Part shown: positions 12,163-23,094 of the stretch, piece by piece | How the letters are laid out: every line of letters begins with the position of its first letter | Numbering within the stretch: the first letter of the stretch is position 1 | Origin: Adiantum capillus-veneris | Taxonomy: Eukaryota > Streptophyta > Polypodiopsida > Polypodiales > Pteridaceae | Assembly (NCBI GenBank): GCA_014529385.2 | Contig: CM043943.1 | Span: forward strand, 156,051,592-156,115,591 | Direction: 5' to 3' | DNA length: 64,000 bases | Notes under the pieces: generated by a model | What the model was told of the DNA's origin: nothing | Seen by the model: only the letters and a program-made list of their open reading frames with translations | Database searches by the model: none | Made by a program: the position numbers and the translations under genes

Positions 12163-12218
12163 AAAAAACTGTCTGTAGCCGTCCGCACCGACGCGGATGG
12201 CTAGAGACAATTTTTTTT
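12163..12218. repeat. GC-rich hairpin element, copy 2
   Basis: The arms TGTCTGTAGCCGTCCGC (12170-12186) and GCGGATGGCTAGAGACA (12193-12209) pair at 15 of 17 positions around a 6-base loop, flanked by an A-run on the left and a T-run on the right. With copy 1 it frames a segment of roughly 460 bp and could be the terminal hairpins of a small DNA transposon. Confidence 0.7.
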
Positions 12219-13201
12219 AACTTGGTGAGCTCAGGGTTGGAGCTTATTGGGTGCGTGCAGGGCTACTAAGGAGAATCCATTTCATGGCCGTGCTAGACGA
12301 TGCTATGAGCAAAATTATCTCTCACGATGATGGTTGTGATCGGCCATCGCTATTTCTGCCATGGAGGTCACATGTGAGAAGTAGGCTCTTTTTTCTATTC
12401 CTGAACGTAGAAGCCACCACGTGGCATTATATATATATATTTTTAAAAAGCATCATTGCCATGAAAAGCTCTAAAAAATACCCCGCGCAAAAAGCTCAGA
12501 AGCAAATTCAACAACCCTGTGCTACAGGCGAGTAATAAACTATGGAGCTTGTCTTTCTGTGCACCAGAGTGAATGTGCATGCATCCACACAAAATCCAGT
12601 TCCACAAAGATCCTACTCTATCTAGTAGATTTTGCAGCACCAGGCGCAACTGGTTGTGAGAGGAGTGTAAGTTATCCTCTCGTGGCTTCATCTTTCTCTC
12701 CTCGGCCATCCTTCAATCATAGCAGCTTTCTGTGCAACAAGAAGCAGTGTCTAGCTGAACAATATGTCTAGCTTCAACTACCTCACTCAGCTCGTTTCTG
12801 CAGGCGCAACTAGTTATAGTTATGGATAGAATTATGTGGCTCCAAGTATATATTACGATGGAGAAGGTTCCCATGCCTAATTCTCAAGATTCACACCAAT
12901 TCTTTTCCGCGCAGTTTGCCTGTGCAGCAGTAAGCCGGGCCAAACCGGAAAGGAGTACCGGAGACCTTTCAAACCCTGGTTATATTTCGTAGATCATCAA
13001 GCTAGAGGGTACTTCGGATGCTTGCCGACGTGATGAGCATTCTCAAAGATGAGATATTTCGTGCGGTCCACCAATGGTAGAGGTCTGTTCTAGTGCTACT
13101 GAAACAAAAGATAATCATATTTCAATCGATGATCAGTTGGCCTAATCTGGAGTCGAACCACCAAAACTCATTGCCTTCATAGGCTCGTTCAACACATTTT
13201 T
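12219..13201. other. no gene recognised
   Basis: Small overlapping frames (94 codons plus at 12251, 88 codons minus at 12709) without recognisable motifs. The last 100 bases may belong to the helicase relic that follows, but stops prevent a clear reading. Confidence 0.3.
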
Positions 13202-13952
13202 TTGTTGATGCTATCAGGGTGTTGGCTATCCATATTAACCCAAACGACTTTTGACCTAAATGTAAGACAAAATATCAATGTAACAAGCAATAAATTGGCA
13301 GATCCCTTCAACAAAAAATGTGTTCTCTTGCTCGGTGATCTTGCCCAACTACCCCTAGTTTGTAGTCACGCACGGGAGCTTTGTAACACATGCCATATCA
13401 CAAGTTCGGTCCACTGGCTACATGCAACTTTGTACAAGATGTCATGCTCTATAAGACATGCAACGGAACCTGAATCTCTTCAGTTTCTCACCATTTTTTT
13501 CATGAAAGAAAACCAATCGTAGATGAGATCAATTGTACCTTGGGTGCATGTATTATAGATGAAGCGCATGTGCATGACTACATCAACAATCTACTACGAT
13601 AATCTGTACTCACATGTCAGACGTTCAACACCATAACAACCTTGCCTTGAATAAATTGTACAATCAAACCGACATTACAAAACTTGAAATGAAGACGAGC
13701 GTGGGTAACATAAATGTCCTTTAGTAGTGGCTCCTAGACCCCTAAGTTACTGAGCTAGATTTGATCACAATTTGTGTGCACTGCATGATCACTGAAAATA
13801 TTGACTTGACAATCGGTGTGGCAAACGGTGCAACATGCATTGTCGATGCCATAACAGAGAACACAGAAGGTGAAGTTACATGTATCATTGTCCTCATTCA
13901 TTGTATTAGGAACAACTACAAAATAAGAAAGGAAAAACACAAAGAACTATAA
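13202..13952 (+). pseudogene. PIF1-like / Helitron-type helicase relic
   Basis: 13202-13522 contains NKKCVLLLGDLAQLPLVC followed by a short 'C..CHI.SS..W' region and 'SCSIRHATEPESLQFL'. This fits the helicase motif around GGD(F/L)xQxLP in PIF1-family enzymes, the type carried by plant Helitrons. Further on (13761-13952) another frame reads 'ITENIDLTIGVANGATCIVD', which fits the later 'N(I/L)D...G(V/A)xNGxxG' block of the same family. Between them the frame is broken by stops. PIF1-type enzymes are 5'-3' DNA helicases. I did not find Helitron ends (5' TC, 3' hairpin plus CTRR), so a host PIF1 pseudogene is also possible. Confidence 0.6.
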
Positions 13953-14464
13953 AAGAAGAAAGGCAAAACACACTCCAATCGACCTTCAAAAATGCGAGCC
14001 GACGTGTTGCGCTACCGTACCATTCAATGAAAAAATATATTTGAAATACTTTTCGTTTGGAAGAATTTACATCTAGCATGTATACTAGAAAAAACATTCA
14101 TCTTAGACATAGTAGTACAACCTTGCTTGGATATAATCTCAAATGTAGCTATCCCTATAATCTCTAACAATTGATGCACTTAACTTTGTCTCCTTCCATA
14201 GCATTTTTCGAGTATATATCCCTTTCACGCAGTGACACCCTTGCCAAATTAGTCATTCTCTTGTTCTGCTCAATGCTAAATGCTAAATGTGAATTTTCAT
14301 ATGTCCTATTATATTCTACAGATGTTTTATAGCAAGGCCCACCAAGCAAGACTAGTTTGTTTTTAAAGTGTTCAAAATTTAAACGTATAAGATTAAAAGG
14401 TTGCAACATCTAGAATTTGAACTTGGTCATCATTGTTTCAATATGCATCCAAGCTAGTGCAAAT

Positions 14465-14465
<1 letters not shown>
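13953..14465. other. AT-rich DNA, no gene recognised
   Basis: Possibly the decayed C-terminal end of the helicase relic on the plus strand. No motif is readable. Confidence 0.3.

Positions 14466-14551
<86 letters not shown>
14466..14551. repeat. (GA)n microsatellite
   Basis: A perfect GA run of about 86 bp. Confidence 0.95.
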
Positions 14552-14554
<3 letters not shown>

Positions 14555-16099
14555 TCCATTTCTCACATATCCTAGTTTACTGCAATGTCAAATTTCTTTG
14601 ATGAATCTAATTAAAAACTTTCAAATTGTAATCTCAGGCTAGGTTTATACGAGCCGACGGTAGAGAGAGGCACAAGTGTGTGCATCTTGCATGGCACGCA
14701 CGGATTGAGCAAAGGAATCACAGGTTTTCTCCAGACCCACCGTTGCTTGGCCGACCACCTCCCTCCCTCCTTGGAAAAACTCGGTTACAAGGCACTTTTC
14801 AGTGCAAAACGCAGGCGGCACAAGTCGAACCATGATTTGTGCGTGCTCAACATGTTGCCACTGAAGTGTGGCTGTTGGGTGAGTATCATTCCCGCAATTA
14901 CATTGTTGTTTTGTGCTTCTGGCTTGTGTGAATAGACAGCTGGTAGAGGTAGTCAAGAACCATTGAGCTTTGCCGTCGGGTTCATTTGAACCGAGCCTCA
15001 TTGGAAGGTGAAAATACATTAGATGTTTACATAAGTCTAGATTCTTTGACAAGTTTGTTATAAAAAAACATGCCCATTAAAATGGTCTCTTGGAAAGGGT
15101 AGGGTCCCAAACCAAGGTAGCGCCAATCTCTTTCTATCTGCACAAACATGCATGGCTAAAGAGAGGAAGAGTCTCGAGAAAGTTTGAAACACTTAGAGCT
15201 GCGTTGCGCCTGGGAGGTGTGGGGACACTGGGGTTGGCATATTTCTACCAATACTCGGTAGCACTCCATCGCCAAGGCAAGTGTCGGGATTTTCATATTT
15301 CCACTGCAATGTATTGAAAAGGTAGGGGTTAAGCAAAGTTTGAGTGGATTTGACTTGCGCAACCAGTAGATCTGCTCCGTTCGCCTTCAACTGCACGTAC
15401 ATCTCCACTTGCCACCTCCTCGTCCAGGATTGTTTGCGCTCAAACCCAGCCAGCCAGTAGATCTTTAATATCTTCAAGTACTTGGCGTTGGGTGCGACCA
15501 GGGGGTTAGTGGGAATATGGTTAATACTCCGCTATTTATTTGGGAACCCCAGTACCCCTCCGTGCGGATGGAGAATTTGTAGTCGTGTTCATAACATTCC
15601 TTTGAGTGCCCTATTTTTCACTTTGTATTTGAAATAACCACCCTCATTTGGTCACAACGAACAAAGGTAGTGATTGAAGAATGGTATCCATTAAATCATG
15701 GGGCCACTATGTCCAAGAATTGTTAATGTCGATGTCGTAATAACCATGGTCCATAGCATGCAATAGCAATAGCCAAGGTCAATAAAAATACAATATCTTT
15801 CATTTGTTGTACCATTATCTGTGTGACATGCCCATAAATGGTTCCAACTATTACACCCAAGGGGGTTGTTCCCTCAAGGCCATAATCAAGGAGACATGAG
15901 AAAAATTCTTCTTTTACACTTGTAGTGGTGTTTCAAAGCAATAGGTAAACCTTGACGGGTTTGCCTTTTTTGATGAAGTACCTTGTTTTTTTCTGCTTGG
16001 TTTAAAGCTCGCTCGAAAAATCTCGCTCGCAATTTGGAATTCCTCGCAAGTATGCAAGTAGCTTAGCAATATGTGTGTAAAATTACAAAGGAGAGGGGG
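14552..16099. other. no gene recognised
   Basis: A 135-codon minus-strand frame (15052-14645) overlaps an 85-codon plus-strand frame, and a 94-codon minus-strand frame lies at 15477-15193. All are of ordinary composition with no domain I can name. The remainder is AT-rich with no structure I can assign. Confidence 0.3.
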
Positions 16100-16215
16100 T
16101 GCTTATATAGGAAATGGTGGGTGGAATTCTCTTCTCAATTCCTATTGGGCCCCAATTCTCTTCTCAATTCCTATTGGACCCCAAATTCTCTTCTCAAATG
16201 CTATTGGACCCCAAT
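16100..16215 (-). promoter_or_regulatory. LTR promoter remnant: CCAAT-type repeats and TATA box
   Basis: Three copies of a roughly 30-bp unit (attctcttctcaattcctat then tggaccccaa) start near 16124, 16154 and 16183. Each carries ATTGG, the reverse of a CCAAT box. On the minus strand they lie upstream of a CCTATATAAGC TATA box (16104-16109). Similar 'attcctattgg' modules fill the LTR of element A, so this is probably part of a related, older minus-strand LTR. Confidence 0.5.
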
Positions 16216-16463
16216 TATCTTCTTAATTATCTCCTCTTAGTTCTTATCTCTTAACTTTATCTTTCAATCAAGTTAGTCCCTTTTTCTCCCAGTTTCCGAT
16301 CTAGATCAGTTCCCACGCGGATCTTCACGAAGAAGTATAAAAATAATCTTTTTGAAAAAATATAGGGATGACGTAATTTTGTTAGGAAATAAAACGTAGC
16401 TAAATAGATAATTGAGTAGATTACTTAATGGAGAGAGACATATTTATATACACGAGATTATAG

Positions 16464-16502
<39 letters not shown>

Positions 16503-16839
16503 CACGATATACGTGGTTCACCCAATGTGGGCTACGTCCACGGGAAAGCAGCCACTCAATGGCTTTAGTACTTCAAAACAAGAAGTAGTTTACAAAGGGA
16601 TTATACCCTTAATGGAGCTCCCGCCTTGCTTCACTCTCACCACCTCACACTCACCTTGTTGCATCAACTTCACACTATGAAATGTGTGTAGAAATGGCCT
16701 CCTTTTATAGGCCAAAAGGGCTGCCCTCTCTTATGAGAGACAACCATGTGTAGCCGCCCTTGTGCGAATAAGTCCAAATCGGACCCTCCAATCCGCCCAT
16801 GTGTGGCTGCCCTTGAGAAGACAAGGCCGCTTTTGAATT

Positions 16840-16932
16840 CGGCCACCGGCCACCGGCCATTGACTTCCGACCACCGGCTCGGCCATTGACTACCGGCCAC
16901 CGGCCAACCGACCGGTTGTTTTCCGACCACTT
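16840..16932. repeat. CCGGCCA-rich short tandem repeats within the LTR
   Basis: Imperfect repeats of 'caccggccattgac' and 'ccaccggcc' phrases. They lie in the U3 part of the probable solo LTR, upstream of its TATA box on the minus strand. Confidence 0.7.
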
Positions 16933-16991
16933 TCCGGCTGCCGTCCGGCCATAATATTCCAGCGAAAAGGAATATTCCGCCGAAAAAAAGT

Positions 16992-17013
16992 CTCGGGGGC
17001 CTCCGCCCCCGAG
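16992..17013. other. perfect GC hairpin in U3 of the solo LTR
   Basis: The arms CTCGGGGGC and GCCCCCGAG pair perfectly around the loop CTCC. Confidence 0.8.
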
Positions 17014-17115
17014 GCCTTTAAAGTTGCCCCTGATTCTTGTCCGTGAAATTTTTGGTTTCCGGTGAGTGATTTTCCTTCACGCACGATGGCTTCTCCTCAT
17101 AATGGGGGCCTTACA

Positions 17116-18866
17116 AATGTGCGCTTTTACCACAGAAAATTACAAGGGTAAATCAGGCTCCATACTTAACAAATTTCTTATCCAAAATATCCTTGTCTTT
17201 TCATTCTGGAGTAAAGTCTCGTTGTCCACATAACTTCTTTGTCAGTCTTGCTTTTTCTAAATTATTTTCTAGGCTGAAAAAAAAGTTCTGAATGGCTCTA
17301 GGGTTTAGGGAGGGACCTTACACTCATAACTCAGAAATTGGTTTGAAAGAACTTCTTTTCGTTTTTTGGTAATTTTCCAAGTTACAATTGATCATTTTGG
17401 CTCATAGTTGAAATGTGGCATGTAATAGGTGTGTACAAGTGATGGGTGAGGTGATGATACCATTTTCAAGCCAAAATATTGCAAAAGTAAATAATCGCGA
17501 TTACCTACAGCAGTCAACTTTTTCTTGCAAAACATGAGAATTTTGACCTAAACACATTCTATACACCTAAAACAAGTCCTAAATTGAATTTGGTAAAATT
17601 TGGTCTTGTCGGCATCACTTGGTGCTTTGTCGACTCTAAAATCATCTATTTTGTGACTACATGGCCTGTAGAGTTGGTTAGTCACTTTTGAGGCTATGAA
17701 CTTGTTCGCTACATAGTCCTGAAGCAACTCATCCAATTTTGGTCCATTTGGAGTCAGTTTGACCTTGTATATCAAATTTGACGCTTTGTAGCCTTCGAGC
17801 CGTTTCTTGCTTTTCGAGGGCTTGGCTTGATTGATTTTATGAAATCAATCATATACATTGTGTATAGATCTCGTATGTAAGTTGTGTGTGGAGTCAGAAT
17901 CCAATTCAGGCATCTGCCAAAAACCTAGCTTTTCTACTTGGGACCCCCTTATTGCTGATATAGAAGTGTTCTATTATGTTGGGGCATGCTACAGTTCAAG
18001 ACTCATCTGATTTGGTTGAGTTGACAGGCTGCTATGGCCGATTTTTGGTCGTAGGTCTTCGTGCACTGCTCGGATTCTAGGGTTTTTTCCAGTGGTTTAG
18101 ACTAACTACCGGTTGTACAAAATGGATAATTGATAAGTATAGAACTTACCCCTCATGTCTCGTGTGGGACGACGCTGAAAACAGGCAACTGTGGAGTCCA
18201 AAAAATGCGAAGAAGGCCGAGAAGCTCTCTCTCCAAAGGCAACAAGTGGAAATGAGGTGATTTCAGCCTACCTTGGGTATCTATCCTCGGACTTCCTAAA
18301 CCATTTTTCCCCAAATTTCCCTGTCCTACTAGCCCGTGAAATCTATGTTAGACTCCAAAATTTCCCCAATCGAATTCCTGTAGCTCATTCTGCAAGAATT
18401 CTGCAAAAGTAGGTCTGGTTGCCTAATTTAGGCTTCCCTCTTCCATCTGCCCATTCGATTGAAATTTCTTGTACCTGACCATCTTGTCTTTCTAATCATC
18501 ATCAATGTATCTTTTGTTTTTCCATATGAGCTTTGTTGCTATTTATTATTAATTTTTAACATGTTTATTGAAAAATCGAAGAAAATAACAAAATACGCTA
18601 AAAAAGCAAAGTGAAAATCCAATAATTAAGAAATCCATTGAAAAACATAGCTTCATTGTTTTTTGTTGGATTTCTCCATTTTTAAGTCTCAATATCAAGA
18701 AAAATGATAAATTTTTTTAATGATTTTATTTACACTCATCGGGGAGATCTTATCACTTAAATTTCCCCTGTTGATGAATTATAAGGGCATTATTAAGTAA
18801 TTTTGCAAAAAATCACACGTTAACATCAAACTTTTTCCTTCCTCTTCAAGCACTGCCCTTAATTAC
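17116..18866. other. 3' non-coding part or LTR of element C; no gene
   Basis: AT-rich DNA downstream of element C's last reading frame on the minus strand. It includes one damaged copy (17487-17508) of the palindrome found repeatedly at the other end of C, which suggests shared terminal sequence. Near 18738-18778 the inverted pair CATCGGGGA / TCCCCTGTTGATG could fold as a 3' stem-loop. I could not fix an LTR boundary. Confidence 0.4.
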
Positions 18867-19970
18867 TTAGTGCCCTTCCACCCCTCCTAGATGGCATACT
18901 CCAGGACGACTGTGTGCATGGGTTGAACAATCGTTTCTATGCATAGCCTTGGTTGGCTCTACCATGCTATGAATATCAATGCGATTAAAACCATTATGTT
19001 GTACAAGAGTTGGGTCATAAGGGTTTCTGATGTCAAGGTTTTTTGATGCTGTCTTCCAAAGAGAAAATCTTGTAGCTTGTGTGCTCTCTGCCTTATTGTA
19101 CCATGAAGATGCTTTGGCACACTGATTTTTTGAGATGTTGGTATCAATAATGACTATTGTCGAGCTTTTAGCCGCCATTGATATCTTGGTTTGTCTTGGT
19201 TAGAATGGTGTGGTTGAGTCTTCTGAGTCTTAATTCTCCATTGCTTGATCAATTTTACAGTTTGTGAAGAAGATGAGTGTTCTTTTTTCTTCCAAATCCA
19301 TTTTGTGTTAGGTTTCTTACTCGGAGATGCTCGTCTTTGTGTTTTGAACCTTGGAACCATCTTCGGTACAGTAGATGATGATTTCGACACCCAGATTTGA
19401 ATCGGCTTGTCCTTAAGCTGTGCTTTCGGTACCCAAATTTGCATGACTCCTTGCATGCTACTTGTAGCATTTACTTGTCGATAGAATGGAGAAGATTTAT
19501 TATTTTGTGGTTTGATCTGCTGGTAACTTCCTTTCCGTTCCTCCTTGCTTGGTGCAATTGGAGCAATGAGTTGTCCGCCTTTAGGTGACAGCTTGAGCTG
19601 ATTGGTATCGCAATTTGGTATTGCCTTGTATGTCCACATCCAAGGGATTCCAAGCATCATTGTCTCATTCATGTGTTCATCTGGTAAGCATACAAACCAA
19701 TGAGGAAATGAACATCCATGTACTATCACATTCAAGTTGACTACTCCCAATGTTGGTGTTGGGTTCTTGTTGCATCCTTTAATAGTCGCTATTCCTACTG
19801 TCAATGACTAACTTGTTGCTTTTTTGTATGTGAAATAATTGACTACATTTACTCGAGCTCCTGTGTCAACCAATGCATTTGTGCTATGATTATTGAGGTG
19901 TACTTTGATGCGAAGGTCCATTCCATCTAACCATTCATCATCTGTTGAAACCGCATCTTTTTGCAATTTC
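18867..19970 (-). pseudogene. accessory module of element C: second aspartic-protease-like domain plus tryptophan-repeat tail
   Basis: Reading the minus strand from about 19970, the frame gives NALVDTGARVNVV, a retropepsin active-site motif with an intact DTG. After one stop it continues (19804-19154) with a MMLGIPWM motif, the usual second protease landmark. It then becomes basic and carries repeated tryptophan motifs: MQIWVPKA, IQIWVSKS, TKWIWKKK, KQWRIKTQ and YQWRLKA. A frame change continues it to 18867. The module lies after the integrase, while the usual protease of this element lies between gag and reverse transcriptase at 24.2-24.5 kb. The related element B keeps the same module. Function unknown. 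It could be a captured gag-protease fragment or a true accessory ORF. Confidence 0.6.
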
Positions 19971-19983
19971 CATTGTCGGTCAT

Positions 19984-20463
19984 CTATTTCCAGAGTGTTG
20001 ATGGGAATTGGTATTTGTTGATTCTTGAGAGAAGCTTTCCTTTTGAGTACCCGCGACGCCTAGCTTCCTCTTGAGCTTCATCAATAACCTGTTGTCGTTT
20101 AATCCTCCTTTGCTTGGCTGCATGCATTCTTTCTAGCAATTCATTGGTTAGCGGAAAATTGTATTTCTTTAAACGGCATCCACTAATCCAATTAGCCATT
20201 GGTTCACCACCTAGGGTGAACAACTTTACTATTCCACTTGGAGATACATATTCAATAATAAACAGTTTGTTTTCCTTTTTCTTAAACTTGGGAATGTTTT
20301 GCTTAAGGGAATAGACTAAAACTAAGTCCCCTTTCTTGAAGATTTTTGTTATTAGATGGGAATCAAAAAACTGTTTTTGTTTCCGCTTTTGTGCATAGAT
20401 GTGAGCTACAGCAAATAGCCTTTGCTCATCTAGCTTCTCTAAATCTTCAAGTCTCTTTGACAA
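19984..20463 (-). pseudogene. element C integrase C-terminal segment
   Basis: A 159-codon frame carrying the post-catalytic part of a Ty3/Gypsy integrase: 'FKKGDLVLVYSLKQN' and a 'KLFIIEYVSPSGIVKLFTL' beta-strand region, then a basic tail. No chromodomain is visible, unlike the chromoviruses at 3.5 and 61.7 kb. Confidence 0.7.
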
Positions 20464-20474
20464 TTCATGCCAGT

Positions 20475-21503
20475 CTACTCAAGATCCTTAGCTACCCTTA
20501 GTTTCGGCAATAGAAACTCTATTGGCAGTATGGCATCAAGACCATAAACAAGGTTAAAGGGTGTAGCATTTAAATCTATTTTGAATGAAACTCGATAAGC
20601 CCATAGAGCTGCATGGAGATTCATTTCCCAGTCTATCCTTCCTGAAATAACCACTTTAGTCAATACTGAGCTAAGAATCTTATTCGTATGCTCAACTTGT
20701 CCATTTTCTTGTGGGTGATAGGGAGCTGATTTATTATGGATGACCATTAATTCATTAAGTAGATACTCGATTATCTCATTGAGAAAATGAGTTCCCCTAT
20801 CACTAACAATTTCTATTGGCAGTCCATATCTTGTGAACACATACTCATATAAGAATGCGACGGTGGTTTTAGCATCATTCTTTTGAGTTGCCTTAGCCTC
20901 GGTCCACTTGGTCAAAGAGTGCGTAGCTACAATGATATATTGAGCTTGGGTTCTATAAGCAGGTGGCTATATTGGCCCAACATAATCTATATCCCATTTA
21001 GCGAAGGTTCTAGCCCCCATCATTGGTCTTAAGGGCATGTTATCTAATGTGTTGGCATTTTTGCTCGTACAAGCATCACACCTTCGAACATATTCCTTGG
21101 CATCTGCAAAAAGTATGCCTTCCATTAAGATTGCTCTTACAGTGGTCTCACTAGAAAATGGACCTCCAACTAATCCACCATGTAATCGTTCTATAATTGG
21201 AATATATTCATCTTCATTTGCACAAAGACACAGATGTTGGTCCTTACCTCTCCGATACAATTGGTTTTCTATAAGAGCATAATCTCTTGCTTCAGTTTCA
21301 ATTGATCTTTGACGGCGTTTACTCATATCCTTCGAGAATATTCGGCTGGAGAAGTAAGTAACTAGATAGTTACTCCACTTAGGAACATGCGACATTTGGA
21401 ACAATGTTATATGAGGTATGGGTGTTTGTTTTTTACATTGACAATCATTTACAAAAGAGCAAACATCACTCCTCATAGTTGGCCAAAATACTCCAAGTCT
21501 CAA
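20475..21503 (-). pseudogene. element C integrase: zinc-binding and catalytic domains
   Basis: 21503-20967 holds the N-terminal part (a 'GHFSSETT'-like region replaced by GPFSSETT, then 'RRCDACTSKNAN') and WDIDYVGPI with the first catalytic Asp. After one stop, 20915-20475 holds IVSDRGTHFLN with the second Asp and YHPQENGQVEHTNKIL with the Glu. So the D,D,E set is visible, but the reading frame is interrupted. Ty3/Gypsy integrases insert the cDNA copy into the genome. Confidence 0.85.
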
Positions 21504-21617
21504 GATTCGTCATATAGTTTGATCTTCCGCAAAGAGAAAACCTACTATGGTAATATGTGCTTGACTTAGGTATTGGGTTTTCTCCTGAGGACTAATGCAT
21601 AAGAGCAATATTCCATC

Positions 21618-22460
21618 TCAATTTCTTTTGTATTGTCTACTAGCTAGTAATTGATACATAGCCATAGCCGATTGCTCAATTAATCCGATGGTAATAGGAA
21701 GTGGTATTTGCGAATCCACTTGAGCTATGGTCATCAATAATACCATGTTTTTCGACCATCGAGGTATCGTTTCCACGGAGAACAAATAGGCATTTGGTAG
21801 ATCATCATCTACTCCTTTAGGTGGTTCCCTTGAAACAATCCTAGACAAATGATCTTCTCTTCCAGAAGAATGATGAATCATCTCACTATTCTTCCCATGC
21901 TGCATGGCTTGTTGACCAAGTACAATAAGGCTTGGTGGTCCACAAAGAACACAAATTTTGTTGGCTAATAGGTAATGCCTATACTTTTTTATAGCATAGA
22001 TCATTCCTAATCCTTCCCTTTCTGTGGTGGTATAATTCTTTTCTGCCATGTTCAACTGTCGACTAGCATAAGAAATAGGAAAATCAATTTTCCCGTCTCA
22101 TGGTTAAGCTAGTATACACACAATGGCAAAATTGGAAGCATATACATGTATGTGGAATATCTTATTCCAATCTGGTGCTTTCAATATTGGAGCTAAAGTG
22201 AGAGCTTGCTTAAGCTTCATGAAGGATTCTTCACACTCATCAGTCCATTCAAAGGGTGTAATCAAGCTATACGTGGGTTTTACAATTATAGCGTACATGT
22301 AAATGAACCATTTGTAATATCCACAATGTCCCATGAAGGTTTGAACCCACTTGACTGTTGTCGGTCTAGGAAAATCAGCAATAACATGAATTTTATCCAT
22401 GTCAGTAGCTATGCCATTTTTAGACACTATATGTCCAAGAATTTTTCCTTGCCTACCCAT
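21618..22460 (-). pseudogene. element C RT connection and RNase H
   Basis: 22460-22104 reads 'FLGHIVSKNGIATD'-type connection sequence followed by FHIHVYASNFAIVCILA, where the usual catalytic DAS of Ty3/Gypsy RNase H is YAS. 22055-21618 continues with NMAEKNYTTTEREGLGMIYA. Loss of the first catalytic Asp and a stop between the pieces show decay. Confidence 0.85.
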
Positions 22461-23094
22461 GAATGTGCACTTTTTTAAAGTCTACATTTTTTGAATACCT
22501 TTTTGAGGTGTTCAAAATGATTAGCTCGGATTGATGAATGTACGCATAGATCATCCATATATACTTTCAAGAAATTCCTAAGATATTCTTTAAAAGCATG
22601 GCTCATCAATATTTGAAAGGTGGCAGGGGCATTAGTTAACCCAAAAGGCATGACCCGATAGGCAAAAATACCCCATTACGTTGCAAAAGTAGTTTTATGA
22701 TGGTCCTTGGGGTCAACCAAAAGTTGATTGTATCCCAAAAAGCCATCTAAAAGCTGTAAGATTCTTTACTTGCAACTTGTTCTAAATCATGCTCAGTGAT
22801 TAGACGAGGAAAGTTGTCTCTAATGGTAGATGCATTCACTTTCTTGAGGTTGACACACACTCATAATTTTCCATTCTTCTTGGGTACTACCACAATTGGA
22901 AACACCCAATGTGTGTGTTTAATTTTATAAATGAATTTGGCTTCCTTTAGTTTTTCAATCTCTTCTTTGATCTTTCTGGCAAATGTCTCATTACATGTGT
23001 AAGGCCTTTGTCTACTTTTTTTTGCATCATCTCTCATGGGTATGGTATGTTGATAGATTTCTAGATCAACACCCTTGAGATCCTTGTAAGACAA
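22461..23094 (-). pseudogene. element C reverse transcriptase
   Basis: 23094-22861 reads 'IPMRDDAKKSRQRPY' and 'VFPIVVVPKKNGKL'. Beyond this, in broken frames, come 'MPFGLTNAPATFQ' and the catalytic box VYMDDLCVHSS at about 22560. The YMDD-type box is intact although stops lie before and after it. The enzyme would copy element RNA into DNA. Confidence 0.88.

Larger units (their letters stand above)
16380..17115 (-). mobile_element. probable solo LTR, 736 bp
   Basis: The block has TG...CA ends on either strand. On the minus strand it runs from TGTAAGGCCCCC to TTTCCTAACA and contains a CCTATAAAAGG TATA box (about 16692-16700) roughly 415 bp from its start. The flanks are AATTT on the left and AATGT on the right, a 5-bp duplication with one mismatch. 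Neither a primer site nor a polypurine tract lies outside it. The U5 part carries a GA run (16467-16498). No second copy is present to confirm the ends. Confidence 0.55.

Noticed and set aside
13150-13165. GGTTCGACTCC on the minus strand, resembling a tRNA internal promoter B box
   Set aside because: No matching T-arm pairing, anticodon arm or acceptor stem could be drawn around it.
14645-15052. 135-codon minus-strand frame
   Set aside because: No domain, no homologue known to me, an overlapping frame on the other strand and no regulatory context. Left as unassigned.
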